In this document: in pieces, positions 50,688 to 63,728 of the stretch
Numbering within the stretch: position 1 is the first letter of the stretch
How the letters are laid out: the number at the start of each line of letters is the position of its first letter
Assembly (NCBI GenBank): GCA_949751835.1
Contig: CATKHK010000001.1
Span: 911,056 to 975,055 of the forward strand
DNA length: 64,000 nucleotides
Source of the DNA: Blepharisma japonicum
Lineage: Eukaryota > Ciliophora > Heterotrichea > Heterotrichida > Blepharismidae
Direction: 5' to 3'
Position numbers and translations under genes: made by a program
Notes under the pieces: model-generated
The model's database searches: none
What the model saw: the letters and a program-made list of their open reading frames with translations, nothing else
Told to the model about the DNA's origin: nothing

Positions 50688-51980
50688 ATGTTTATCGGTC
50701 GGTGCTTCAAAGATGGATGTAAAAGCAAGATTTATGGAAAGTGCGAATGTAAAGAAGGCATTATCTTATTTTGCAAAAATCATGGTATTGAGCATTTTCG
50801 TAAAGAAACTTCTAAAGGGCATCGAATGGAAAGAATTTATGTTAAAGAAATTAGGCAGCTAATTATCAATAAGCTAAAAGAGCTCCGAAATGATATCAAA
50901 AGTTATAGAGTTGAAACGATTATGAGCGCAACTCAATTCATCAAGAACTTTAAAACTGCTTTTGGGAACTATATTGATCAAATTAATGAGAAAGAAATTA
51001 TGATCAATAAAATGATTAAGATTTTAGATAGTGATACAAATATTCTTGATGCAGCTGTTGATAGTGACATTGAAAGTGTGCTTAAACTAAATGTTTCAGA
51101 TTCCGAGCGCAAAATATCTGAATGAGGCATACAAAATTGATATTTAGACTATGAATATATAAATTCAGCAATTAAGAAAACCTATGAGACTTCATTTAAC
51201 CCTTTCAGAGAAAATTTAGATAATACTCCTAAGGGAAATGAGCTTTCATTTTTTAGGCATGCTACTTCCAATTTTGCAACAATAAACTTAGATACCTTCC
51301 AGATTTCTTCTACAGTAACTCTCCCAACTCAAGAACCAATTCACGGATACATGACAAGTTGTATAATTCCTGATTATAACTATTTTTATTGCTGTAATGA
51401 TTCCAGTTCAGGCCTCACATTTATCATTGACAAAGATAAAAATGTTAAACTGCTCCAAAAGTCAAAATCTAATATGTATGCTACCCCGATATTTTATTAT
51501 GATTCTATCTATTTAATAGGAGGAAGCAATAATTTGGCTGAAAGGTATGATTTAAAACAAAATGTGTGGGAAAGTATGGCTCCTTTACCTCAAGGTTTAA
51601 ATTTTAGTAGTGGTTGCAATGCTTTATATAAAGATTCAATTCTCTTAACAAGCTATTATATCCAAAAAGTGATAATTTATAGCATAACTCAAAATAACTA
51701 TCAAGAAGAACCCAATTTGATTTTACAATCTAATTATCATAAATTTATGCTGAATGGGAATAATAGAATTTATTTATTTGAGAAAGGGGGAAGGATTTTT
51801 GAAAGTGCTGAAAACAATATTTTAAGTTGGATGCTAATAGGGAATAATAGAATTCCAGAAAAATTAAATCAATCAAGCACTGTTCACTATAAGGGTTGCC
51901 TTTACTTCGTTGTTTATCCAAATCAGCTGTGGAAATTTGATCTTAGTTCTAAGGAAGCATCTCAGGTAGCAACAGTCTAA
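50688..51980 (+). CDS. Kelch-repeat protein with N-terminal Cys/His cluster
   Basis: 430 residues, with UGA-Trp at 51123-51125 and 51138-51140; stop TAA 51978-51980. The N-terminus (about 5-42) has C-F-K-D-G-C, C-E-C, C-K-N-H and E-H-F, an arrangement like a compact B-box-type zinc-binding module. A Lys/Glu/Ile-rich helical segment (about 55-130) follows. The C-terminal half holds kelch-type blades, for example I-Y-L-I-G-G-S, E-R-Y-D-L-K, N-V-W-E-S-M-A-P-L-P and I-Y-L-F-E-K-G-G-R-I-F-E-S. The B-box, coil and beta-propeller order resembles TRIM-like and kelch adaptor proteins, so ubiquitin-ligase or scaffold roles are possible but unproven, as no RING is visible. Paralogs are at 61313 and 63729. 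Confidence 0.85.
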
Positions 51981-52750
51981 AATAAAAATTTAGGAATTTA
52001 ATAAACTATCTTTAACTCATTAGAAATGGCATGAAATTAATTCATCTACTCTTTTTTAGCTGATTTCGCTGCTTTATTACCCTAATAGCAGAGAAATGAG
52101 CTAGAGAATGCTGCTCTCATTTGGTTCTCTAAAATTAAACTTTTTAATGCAATATAGTATTGAATGAATATCTTTCTTTTGAATCTTAATTTTGGCTATC
52201 CATTCATAATAATTGTAGAAGAATTAGGTAATTAGACTTAATTAAGATAAGAAATAAAATTTTAATGCTGCTATTATCATCAGTGTTTATTAAATAATAT
52301 CTAATTTAACCTTGTGTTTTATTGCGATTTATTTAATAATATTCATCTGTTTCTTGTCTACCGACACTGTCATAGTTTTCTTCCATCCCGCTCTATTCTT
52401 TATAATTTCTCAGTGAAACGGTTTTATTGGTGCGTTTAAACTCCTAACTTTATTATCTTTTCTTGATTTTAGAGTCTTCATAATCCTACCTTCCTTTTGT
52501 CAATTTCAAATTATTATAATCTCTTCAGCAAATTAAGCTTAAAATTCTGCAGTGTATGCTTTGTAATTTATAGTGATAATTATCTAAATTTTTCATATAA
52601 AATTTGATCCTAATTAATATTCAAATATATAAAGACTGTTATTGTATCAACAGCGGTAATTTAAATATCAAAGAAAAATGCCAGCATTGACTTCTCCCAA
52701 AGAAGATGCGATATTTGAGCAACTGTCAACTTACTCTACTTTATAACTAG
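51981..52750. other. Spacer with a short basic minus-strand frame
   Basis: Mostly AT-rich. On the minus strand about 52333-52482 is a 50-codon frame (M-K-T-L-K-S-R-K-D-N) with one UGA-Trp, basic and without a known motif; too short to call. Confidence 0.35.
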
Positions 52751-53101
52751 GAAGCTAAAGATCTGCCAAGCAAGACTGCTCTTTACTCATATTTGAGAAA
52801 AATCAGAGCTTTAAGAAAGCTTCCAAACTTCAATCTCAAGGATCAAAAGATATTTCTTGCAAAAATTCAGCGGAGCGGTCCCTTCCGCTGAAATAGTATC
52901 CAGTCAAGTGATATCAACTGAAGAGCTAAGAAGCGAAAGAGACTATCTCTTATTAATTCTCAAGAAAATCGAGAAGCTTGGAAACTAATCGAATTTTACG
53001 AGATAAGCAGTGCTAAGAGAAAAGTGATACTTCTTCTCAAAGGATTGTGCCAGAAAACTTCTGCCGCAGCATCACAAATGAGATGTACCAAGTCTTTCTA
53101 A
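52679..53101 (+). pseudogene. Possible decayed gene in a GC-richer patch, family unknown
   Basis: ATG 52679 opens 22 codons (M-P-A-L-T-S-P-K-E-D-A) before UAA. In another frame, 52751-53101 is open for 116 codons with two UGA as Trp and ends at TAA 53099-53101, reading L-P-S-K-T-A-L-Y-S-Y-L-R-K-I, then K-I-Q-R-S-G-P-F-R-W and R-A-K-K-R-K-R-L-S-L. Composition is coding-like and less AT-rich than the flanks. The two pieces would join by a frameshift; no 15-nt intron fits. Confidence 0.4.
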
Positions 53102-53770
53102 TGGAAAATAAATCCAAAAGACTTCAAATCAATTTTGAAGACTCTGATGAAATCGGAGTATTTATTATAAAAATTGAAAGTCTTTTCTAAGAATCACTCT
53201 CTTAATTCTTAAGGCTTGAGCTAGAAATTAAATAATTAATAATAATATTGCTTTAATTTAATCTATCTAAAATTGCTACTTTTGGAATATAATTAAGGAA
53301 AAATAATTTTTAGATCTTTTATTCAAATATTAATATTAAACAAGCCTCAAACAATATTCAATAAATTTAACTCTTTTTGAGTTAATTTTAATAATAAATT
53401 AAATTTAAAAGCTTATAAATCAAATAAAAATTTATTCTAAAACTTATAATATAATTAAATGCCTAAGGCGATATTATATTTTATGTGTTTAAGTAAATTC
53501 ACTGCATATTATCTTGAGAGTGTCTGTACACATTAATATTTAATATTAAATAATTGTAATCAAATTATTTAATTTAATTTGCTATTCAATTGAAGAATAT
53601 CATTTATTCACTCAGAGATTATTGATAATAACAAAATTAAGTTTCATTGAAGAGTTAAAGAGCAGAAATATTAGGTTAAATAAATTATTATATATCCTCT
53701 CAACCGAAAAATTTTTTTTGTTGATTTTCATGCCTTTGATTAGGATTTCTTTAATACAAATAATAAATAA
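53102..53770. other. Spacer before the LNR/beta-helix gene
   Basis: AT-rich, no frame seen. Confidence 0.4.
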
Positions 53771-56700
53771 ATGAATTACATGGTGATTTTCTCAACTCTA
53801 TGACTTGCTAAAGGCATAGACCTTACATGCAGTTTAACACAGTGCCCAGATATAAGAGTAATTTTAATTTAGAAAGGCAATCACAAATGTGATCCTGAAT
53901 GCATGGCTCCATCCTGCAACTTTGACACTTTGCTTACTATTGATGGAAAAGCTATCAAAGAAAACTCTGATTGTTATCAGACTTGCATTAATTCCGATAG
54001 TTGTAATCCAGAAAACCTTGGAAACGGCATATGCGATGAATCTTGTAATACTCAAAATTGCGGGTTTGACTGAGGAGATTGCACTTGTGCTCCTGGCTGT
54101 TTGAATTCTATGTTAGAAAATGGAAACTGTGATGAAGCTTGCAATAATTGAGACTGCGACCTTGATAATCATGATTGTGGAGCATGTGCTGATGGATGTT
54201 TTCCAATAATGCTTGGAAATGGTATATGTGACCCAGAATGCAATAATGAAGATTGCTTATATGATTATAAGGATTGCCAATGTGCGCAAGGCTGCTTACT
54301 TGAAGATTATGGAAAATGTAAGCCAGAATGTATGGTCGCAAATTGCAATTATGATAACCTTGTTCAATTTCCAAATAATCAATGCAAAAATACCTCTTTA
54401 GCAATTTTTTCTTCTTATCAGCAAATTATTCGGAATAATTTTTCATATGTGACTCATCTTGAAGACTGCTATGAGGCCTCAAATTATGAGTGCACATTGG
54501 AAAAAGCATTAGATCTTGATTTATACACCTCAGAAGAATGCAATTATCTTGAGTGTAACTATGGGAACGGGCGTCAAGGTAATTGATTTCAAAGCTGCAA
54601 ACGCTTATATGGTGATTCAGATTTATGCTTATCTTGCCCTCATAGTTTATTAGACTCATTTCTCATTTTAATAAATGGAAGATGCTACTCGAGATCATCA
54701 TTGATTTCAAGTGCTTCAGTTTTTCCTGATGGATCTCTCATACAGATCCTTCCAAATGATACCTCTTCAGCTAAAAATCCTCATATTTATTTTATATGCC
54801 CAAATGCAAGCTCCAACCCTGAAAGTGGAGAAGGAACTTATTTTTTTCCTTTTCAGTCTCTTACTTATGCACTTCACAGTATCAATTACAAGCACTCAGT
54901 CGTTTATTTATTAGATTGCGATGGGTATAATTTAACAACATACTTGACAATATTTTCACTAGACAATATAGAGGTGCATGAATCAATTGCATTAGCAGGG
55001 AAATATGTGAAATTTACTACACTGAATAACTCAAAAATAACATTACAAAGAGTAATAGATGACTGAAATAATGATAATCATTGAGGATTTAAATTTTATT
55101 TTGAAAATACTATAAGTGTCGAGATGAACAATTTAATTTTTGATTGGAAAAATACGGCTTCTTATTGTAATGACGATAATTATTGCGATTATTGTCCTTT
55201 TGTGACTCTTAATTCAAAAGAAAGAATTTATTATAGTGATAAAGGAGAAATTATAGACGATTTTCTATCACCTGACTGATGTGGAAATGATATGTCTAGT
55301 GAATTTATGCTACTTAAATCAAGCAATTTATTGCTGAAAAATGTTACTTTTATTAATTTTAGGAATGGGTTCAAATCTCTATTTTTAATAAAAAATGACA
55401 CAAATGTCACTTTTTATGATGTTAGTTTTGATAATATAAAGGTTAATGATCAATACGAATCCTGGGTTATACGATGGATGGGGACTGGCTATAGTAATTT
55501 TAAATATGAAAATGGAGTGATAAGCAGACTTAACAATGGATATGAGTTATATGATCCAATTAATACAAAAGGGTTTTTGAATGTAACAACCATTAATTCA
55601 GTTGTTTTTAGAAATGTGGAATTTTTAAATAATGCAGTATTTAAGCAGTCTGTAATTGGGCTAAATCTTGCCTCACTGATTTATTTAAATTCCTTCCAAG
55701 CACTTTGGATTGATTCTTGCAACTTTTTGTATAATTTGTGCGATTTAGGGATAATATATATTCAGCAGCAATTTAACAGTTTTCCAGAAGAAATTGATAA
55801 TGATGGAGTTGTTATTTACTCTAAAATTATTAATGTTTGGATTTCTAATTCCAATTTTATATCAAATTATGGTAGAGCTGGTGGGGTTCTTTATGCTTTA
55901 TATGAAGATAATAACCAGAATTTACTGATTGACAACTCAACATTTGTGTCGAATGGGATTGAGGTTGGCTCTTTAATATATATTAAAAACAATCATATAA
56001 ATGAAAATTATGTGACCGATAGAAAATTAAACATAACTTTTCCAGATGGAAATATTAAAGAAGGAAAATACTTAGCTAAATGAGTGAAATTTCAAAATTC
56101 AAATTTTACAAAAAATTATTCAGGAAAAGCTGGAATATTTGAAATTACAAGAATGGCTAACATTTATTGAGAGAAATTGAATATAGACTCAAATGGCTTG
56201 CCTTTATCTGAAGCTGTAAATATAAACTCTATATTTATAAATTTTTTTATAGAAAGTCCCTTGATTTATGCTAAATTCAACATCACCAATCCTACTGAAT
56301 TGAATTGTGAATCTTTATCAATTATGTCAGACTCAATCAATTTCAATATGGAAGCAATAAATATTGAAAAAAATTACTGCAAGTACTCTTCTCCTAGCAT
56401 TATCGTTTCAAATATAACTAATAGTATAGTAAAATCAAGCCATTTTAACGACAATAAAGGAACAGGAAATTACGCAGTTGGTTTAGCATTTCTTGGAAAT
56501 ACACTTTATAAAATTATAGATTCTGAATTTCATTATAATATCAACTATCAATTTGGCAGTCCTGGAGCTATAAGTAGCCTTTCAAGTTTGTTATTACAAA
56601 ATTGCACTTTTTCTAGCAATTCTGGCACACTTTATTTTGGAGGGCAAAATCTTAGTATTTTCTCTTCCAATTTTGATTCTAATAGCTCGCCTGGGTCAAA

Positions 56701-59700
56701 CGGTGGTGCAATTTCTGTTTCAATGCTATTAGATAATATAGACACTGCTATATTTTTTATTTCAAACACAACTTTTACAAACAATTTCTGCTCTTTTAGC
56801 GGAGGAGCAATTTATATTGAAAAAACTACTCCATTAACGATATTACTGACACTCCAAATGGAAAACACAGATTTTTTAAAAAATCAAGCTTTAGATGGGT
56901 CTTGTATGTACATAGACCACGGTATCGAGCTTACTTCTGATTCTTCAATTATGGATTGCTCTTTTCAAGAAAATATGGCAAGCTTTTCAGGCACTATTTC
57001 TGTATCTTACCTATATGGAATATTAAATTTTGATCGTTGCTATTTTGTTAAAAATGTTGGAATTCATAGCTCAGGATTAAATATAGCTATAAGTGAAAAT
57101 ACTGAGGAAAACCCTTCAAAAATAATTTTAAATTCTTGCGTTTTTCAGCACAATTCAGGAAATATAACAATTTCTATGGATAATACCAATATAAACTCTA
57201 CTTTAGAATCTTATGATTCCCTATTTGAATTTAATATTGGCTCAATATTTTCTCTTGACTATGACTATGCATTAATAAAAGACTCCAAAATTCAGCATAA
57301 TATTTCTCCTAACTCAGGTGGGGCATTGAGTCTTAAGAATTCAGCAATATTTTTTTCAGAAAATACAACTTATTTAAACTGCAGTAGTAATGCTAATGGA
57401 GGAGCTGCTTCTATTAGCTTAAAGTCCAAATTTATATGTTTGTCATGCATTTTTAACATAAATTATGCTGGCTCTTCAGGAGGTGTTATATATGCTGATT
57501 CAGATGCTCAGTTTTTTATTGCTAATTCTATTATTAGCAAAAATTCATGCAAAAGCAAAGGATCAGCTATATTTATGGCAAGTTCTTTAGTTAGTTCATC
57601 AATAAACAATACTGAAATATCTGAAAATATAGCATATAACGATGGAGTAATTTTTATCTTATCATCTCAAATTTCAATATTTTCGTCAAAAATTCACAAA
57701 AATGCTGCCCTTGGAAAAAATCCAAGCTTATATATTGATGATTCTAATGCTATAATAGTTAATACAACTTTTTCTAATCAAAAAGGAAATCAAGGATGTT
57801 TTCTTTATCTGAGCACAAGCTATACTAATATAACTAACTCTACCTTTTATGAAGGATTTTCTAATAGCTCAGGTATTGCAATACATGCGACGTCTAGCGA
57901 AATAGAAATTTATTCATCGGCATTTTCAGATCTTTTTTCCAGTGATGCAGGTGGATCGATTTACCTTTATGAAGGTAGCAACCTTTTTATTAGGGAATCT
58001 CAGTTCGTTAATTCTAGCTCATCTATAGACTCATATTCAAGCTCTATTTTTATAGAAAATACACTATTTAAAAATCATACAAGCACAGCTATATATTCAA
58101 GTCAAATTGAGGAGCTGCAAATATCAACCTCAAAATTTATCAATTGCCAAGGAGCTAATGGTGGAGCTATTTATTGCACCCAATGCAATATTATTTCAAT
58201 CTCCGACTCTTGGTTTATTAGCAACTTTGGTGTATATGGAGGAGCAATTTATACAAAAAATGAAGCGGACCATCCGGAATCATCTCAAATTAAGATATCT
58301 TCTTCTAATTTTCAATTAAACAAAGCAAGTATCGGTGGTGCGATTTGAACAAATAACATAAATCTGTATATTTTGTCATCAGTTTTCATTGAAAACAAAG
58401 CCGAAACACTGTCTCCATATAACCTTCAGGATATAGAAGATGGGATAGGAGGAGCAATGAAAATAAGCTGCCAAAGTTCAAACTCTATCTGCTATTTTGA
58501 TATTTCGTCAAACTCTTTTATTAATAATCTAGCCAGTTACAATGGTGGCGCTATAAGCTGAGATGACTCAAAACCATTTTTTGACAATAATTATTTTGAA
58601 AATAATTCTGCAATATATGGGCCTGATATAGCTTCTTTTCCTACAATGATGATTTTTCTAAATAACGAAACTAGGGGTCTACAAAGCAAGACTACATCAA
58701 AAGACCGAAGCATTTTAGTATTGGATAATGTTGCATCAGGTCAAACAAGTAACCCTTCATTAGCTTTTGCTCTGGTTGACGATCTTTATCAAATAATTTC
58801 TACAGATACTACAAGCCAAGCACAGATACAGGCAATAGCAACTGGCACAGTAATATCAGGCGTTACAATTGTTTATGCGAAAAATGGGATTTATTATTTT
58901 GATGATTATATAATTTCTGCAATGCCAGGCTCCTCTGTGAATATTGATATAGTTTCTTCAGCAATAGATAAAGAAAAAATGAATACATCAAGCGAAATTT
59001 TGCAAATATCAGAGAGTTTCTCTATAGAAGTCAATTTGCGCTTATGCGAAATGGGAGAAGCGACAGTTGGGCTAGTTTGTGAAATCTGCCCAAAACGGTA
59101 TTATAATATAGATTCTAGCAATTCTAAGTGTTTAGATTGTCCAAAACATGCAATTTGCTATGGAAATTTCTCAATAGTTCCAAAATCAGGATATTGAAGA
59201 GATAATAAATTCACAGATAAATTTTGAAAATGCCCTTATAAGCCAGCTTGTTTGGGCTCTCCTGATATTTCTAATTTATCATTAACTGGAAACTGTGATA
59301 AAGGCTACGAAAGCAATATGTGCCATTCATGCGAATATGGCTATTCACGATTATATAGAAATGAGTGTCAAATTTGCCCTGACTATACCAGCAATATTTT
59401 CAGATGGATTGGAATTTCTGCATTATTGATTTTTATCACAATAGTTATTTTAAAAACAACACGAAATTCTTGATACAAGCCAAATTCTTTCTCATCAATT
59501 TACATAAAAATATTTTGGAATTACTTGCAGATTATCATTATTATAGCAACATATAATTTAAATTGGCCATTTGAAGTAATCAAATTCTTCTATATCCAGA
59601 CATCTCTGGACTATATTGGAGGGCAGCTTTTTTCATTTGATTGCTTTTTGCAGCAATCATACTCTAAAAGCAGTATTTATTATATAAAAATTTTAATTAC

Positions 59701-60703
59701 AAGTCTGACTCCTTTTGTTGTAGGTTTCGCTTGTTTAATGTTTTGAATCTTAGTATATAAGATCAAAAAGAAACTTATAAAAGAAATTAAAGATGATTTT
59801 ATATCAACTTCTGTAGTTTTACTGTTTTTAATTCATCCAAGCATTATTGATAATATGTTTAATGTTTTTAGCTGTAAAGAAATCAATTCTGGAGAATATT
59901 GGCTTAATGTGGATTTGGGAATCAGATGCTGAGATCGTAATCATGCTTTTTATGCACTTTTAGTTGCTTTGCCTACAATCGTTATATGAATTATTACAAT
60001 TCCTTTGCTTTGCCTTATAAATTTGATCAAAAATAAAAACTATTTAGGAGAAATGTGGATGAAAAAGCGATATGGATTTCTTTGCAATGGATATGGACCA
60101 AAGCATTATTATTGGGAATTCATGATTTTATTCTATAAAGTTATTTTAATCGGCTGCTCCGTATTTTTATCAAATATATCAGCCAATATTCAAGCTCTTT
60201 CAGCAGCTCTTTTCTTTGTGCTATTTCTCCATCTTCATTCCAGGAATAAGCCATTCAGCGAAGTATTTTTCAATAGGGCAGAAACTTTCTCTAGATTAGC
60301 ATCATTAATCACAATTCTGACTGGTCTTTTTTTTCTAACCACAGATTTAGGTACCGCAGTTACATATATTTTACTTGTACTCTTGATATTTGTCAACACT
60401 TTGTTTATTGCTTACATTTTAGCTAAATTTTTCTTACAATTTTCAATTGTTGATCGCATAATTATGAAGATATTGAAAATTTTTTATAAAAATGAAAGAA
60501 AGTATATAGTCAACGTTGTTCCTGCTAATGAAAACGAACTAGATGAGAGCTGTAAAGAGGCTCAACAAGACTGTGGAAAAATAGAGAGCAGTATGATAAT
60601 TTTAGATAACACAAAAATTGGAATAATTTTCAAAGAGAGTTTAGGCAATTCGGGGGAGTATGACCCTTTTTCATCTATGAGAAGTATATCTGCTTTGAAT
60701 TAA
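53771..60703 (+). CDS. Large surface protein: LNR modules, beta-helix-like ectodomain, Cys-rich stalk, multi-pass membrane region
   Basis: 2305 residues after removing the 15-nt intron 53858-53872 and reading more than ten UGA as Trp; all segments share one frame to TAA 60701-60703. Order: a hydrophobic start (V-I-F-S-T-L-W-L-A); Lin12/Notch-type repeats at about 35-165 (G-N-G-I-C-D-E-S-C-N, F-D-W-G-D-C); a long stretch (about 320-1620) of degenerate N-x-x-F/F-x-x-N strands with S-G-G-A-I and N-G-G-A-I-Y, typical of parallel beta-helix (polymorphic outer-membrane-protein-like) folds; a Cys-rich GCC2/GCC3-like stalk (about 1750-1868, E-I-C-P-K-R-Y-Y, C-L-D-C-P); then about nine hydrophobic segments between 1870 and 2227 and a short cytoplasmic tail. 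Ciliates carry many such proteins; a surface adhesion or recognition role is inference. Confidence 0.88.
53858..53872 (+). other. 15-nt intron in the LNR/beta-helix gene
   Basis: GTAATTTTAATTTAG separates P-D-I-R from K-G-N-H-K-C-D-P. It contains in-frame UAA and UAG; removal joins the signal-peptide exon to the first LNR module without changing frame. Confidence 0.8.
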
Positions 60704-60769
60704 AAATTATTATCCAAATTATTTATTAATATTGATTTAATAACTAACTTCTATTTAATATTAAATGAT
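60704..60769. other. Short spacer
   Basis: Noncoding sequence between the big surface gene and the duplicated kelch upstream region. Confidence 0.4.
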
Positions 60770-61312
60770 TACTAATAATATGCGGATAGAGGAATTACAT
60801 ATTTTTATGCTCCAATTAAAAAGCAAAGATTGTAGATAAAATGAAAGGATATATTTTGCCATATAATATTAATACTTAGTTCAATCTTTCTGCCATTATA
60901 AGCTTAATTTAATTGGTTGAAAATAGAAAGTAATAAAATACTTTTTTTCTTATTATAAATTAAAATTTAAAGCCACTTTTTTTCTTTATCACTTATATGG
61001 GAGAAATGCCAAAAAATAAGAAAAAATCCATGCATACATAATTTAATTCATAAATTTTAACAGCCTATTTCACAAAATAAAAGGGTTTGTAGTGCGTATG
61101 ATAAGAAAATCAAGGTGACATTCCAAGCTGCCTTTCAAAATAGAAATTAGTCAAAAGCCAAAGTGCTAGAGGCACTCTGTGTTAAATTGCTTAATAATAT
61201 ATTTTTGTATGAATGACTTTACGATAAGAAAAGAACTAATAGCAATTGAAATGTTTAAAACTGAGCTATTTATATTAATTTTAAAATTAAAAAGCCATAT
61301 GATTCTATAAAT
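60770..61312 (+). repeat. Kelch upstream region, tandem copy 1
   Basis: Aligns base for base, with few differences, with 63183-63728. Shared landmarks are GCGGATAGAGGAATT, TTGCCATATAATATTAATAC, and GAATGACTTTACGATAAG just before the start. It likely carries the promoter of the kelch gene. Confidence 0.8.
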
Positions 61313-62614
61313 ATGTTCAGCGGCAGATGCTTCAAAGATGGTTGCACGAATAAGCTTTATGGAAAGTGTGAATGTGAAAATATTAGTTTATTTTGCAAAA
61401 AGCACAGCTTTGAGCACTGAGAAAAACAAACTTCTAAAGGACACCGATGTCTAAGAATTTACTTTAAGCCAGCAGAAGAAATTAAGCAGCCAGTTATTGA
61501 TAAGCTAATATCAATGAAAAAAGATATCAAAAATTACAGATTTGAAGCACTAATAAATGCAAATAAAATAATCAAGAATTTTATAACTGCTTTTGGGAAA
61601 TATATTAACCAAATTAATGAGTTAGAAATAAGATGCAACAAAATGATTGAGATTTTAAATAGTGGAGAAAATGTTCTTGACGTAGCTGCTGAAGACGATA
61701 TGGAAAGTGTGCTTAAACTAAATGCTTCAGATGCTCAGTACAAAATGACTGGGTGAGATATAGATGAGTGCTACTTAGACTATAAAGATATAAATGCGGC
61801 AATTATCAAAACTTATGAAACACCTTTTAATCCTTTTAAAAAACCTTTAGATGATAATACCATTAGATCAAATGAGCTTTCATTTTTTAGGCATAGTTCT
61901 TCAAATTTTGCAACTATAAACTTAGATACCCTGCAAATTTCTTCTACAGTAACTCTTTCTACTCAAGAATCAATTCACGGATACACTACAAGCTGTATAC
62001 TTCCTGATTATACTTACTTTTATTGCTGTGTTCAGACCGGTACAGGTCTCGCATTTACAATTGACAAAAACAAAAATGTGAAACAGTTGCAAAAATCGAA
62101 AGTAAATTACTATGCTGATCCTATATTTTATAATAATTTTATCTATTTATTAGGAGGAAACAGTAACTTGGCTGAAAGGTATGATTTTAAACAAAATGTG
62201 TGGGAAAGTATGGCTCCACTACCTCAAGGTTTGAATTTTAATAGTGGTTGCAATGCTTTATATAGAGATTCAATTCTCATAGCAAGCTATTCTATCCAAA
62301 AAGTGATAATTTATAGCATACCTCAAAATAACTACCAAGAAGTTCCTAATTTGGCTTTAACTGTTAATTGCTTTAAATTTATGCTAAGAGGGAACAATAG
62401 AATATATTTATTTGAGAAAGGGGGAAGGATTTTCGAAAGTGGTATAAACAATATTCTAAGTTGAACTCAAATAGGGACTAATAGCATTCCAGCAAATTAT
62501 AATCAATCAAGTGCTGTTCGCTATAAAGGCTGTCTTTACTTCGTTCATTATCAAAATCAGCTTTGGAAATTTGATCTTACTTCTAAGCAAGCTTCTCAAG
62601 TAGCAACTCTCTAA
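61313..62614 (+). CDS. Kelch-repeat protein with N-terminal Cys/His cluster, tandem copy 1
   Basis: 433 residues, with UGA-Trp at about 61418, 61754 and 62462; stop TAA 62612-62614. Same architecture as the gene at 50688: M-F-S-G-R-C-F-K-D-G-C, C-E-C, C-K-K-H cluster; a helical middle with K-N-F-I-T-A-F-G-K-Y-I; then kelch blades (I-Y-L-L-G-G-N, E-R-Y-D-F-K, N-V-W-E-S-M-A-P-L-P, L-W-K-F-D-L). An upstream ATG (61210) would add residues in copy 2 but is out of frame here by one base, so M-F-S-G is taken as the start. Probably a cytosolic adaptor; function unknown. Confidence 0.85.
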
Positions 62615-63182
62615 CATAAAAATTTAAAAGTTAATAAGGTCCTTTTGTTTTATTTTCGCTCTTTTTTGAATTTCTCATTGTAAATAGCCTAAATAATAAT
62701 GAAGAAGCTGCAGAAAACATCTTTTACCTAGATGATAGTTTGCTTCTTTATTAACTTTCAAAATTTCATTTTTTCGAATTAAATTACTTTGGCCTTTCTT
62801 AAGTTATCTTAGTCTTTTTGTAAGCTTTTTCCTGTAAAATTATAAAAATGTGCTAATTAACTATTTTAATTTAATAATTCAAGTCTCAGTTTCTTTTTGA
62901 AGTAATACATTTTTGTAATTTAAATTTATAAAAATAAATCTGCGACAGCCAAGATTAATATAAATAATCCGAAGAAATAAGTTTAATACAAGCTTCTTAA
63001 TGCGCTAATTAATTTATTTTGCCCAATTATTAGCATTAATGTTACATCAATTTCAAATTCAGCAAAACAAAAATTTAAACTGGGAATACCGAATTAAATT
63101 ATTCTTTATTAAGATTGCAATTTATAAGTATAAATATAACTCAGACAGCTATTCCTACCAATAGCTAGCGTAACCTGATCGC
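62615..63182. other. Spacer between tandem kelch copies
   Basis: AT-rich, no gene seen. Confidence 0.4.
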
Positions 63183-63728
63183 TGCTAATAATATGCGGTT
63201 AGAGGAATTCCATATTTTTATGCTCTAATTAAAAAGCAAAGATTGTAGCAAATAAAATGAAAGGATATATTGTGCCATATAATATTAATACTTAGTTCAA
63301 TCTTCTGTTATTATAAGCTTAATTTAAAAGGCTGAAATTAGAAAGTAATAAAATACCCTTTTTCTTATTCTAAATAAAATTTAAAGCCACTTTTTATCTT
63401 TATAACTTATATGGAACAAAAGCCAAAAAATAAGAAAAAATCCAGGCATACATAATTTAATTCATAAATTTTAACAGCCTATTTCACAAAATAAAAGGAT
63501 TTGTAGTGCGTATAATAAGAAAATCAAGGTCGATATACCAAGCTGTATTTCAAAGTAGAAATTAGTCGGAAGCATAAGTGCTAGAGGCGCTCTGCGTTAA
63601 ATTGCTTAATAATATGATTTTGTATGAATGACTTTACGATAAGAAAAGAACTAATAACAATTGAAATGCTTAAAACTGGGCTATTTTATATTAATTTTAA
63701 AATTAAAAATCCATATGATTCTATAAAT
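63183..63728 (+). repeat. Kelch upstream region, tandem copy 2
   Basis: Second copy of 60770-61312. One extra T in the CTATTTTATATTAAT tract changes the frame of the upstream ATG relative to copy 1. Confidence 0.8.

Noticed and set aside
63624-63728. 35-residue N-terminal extension of the kelch copy at 63729
   Set aside because: One base fewer in the otherwise identical upstream region of the 61313 copy puts this ATG out of frame, so it is not conserved.
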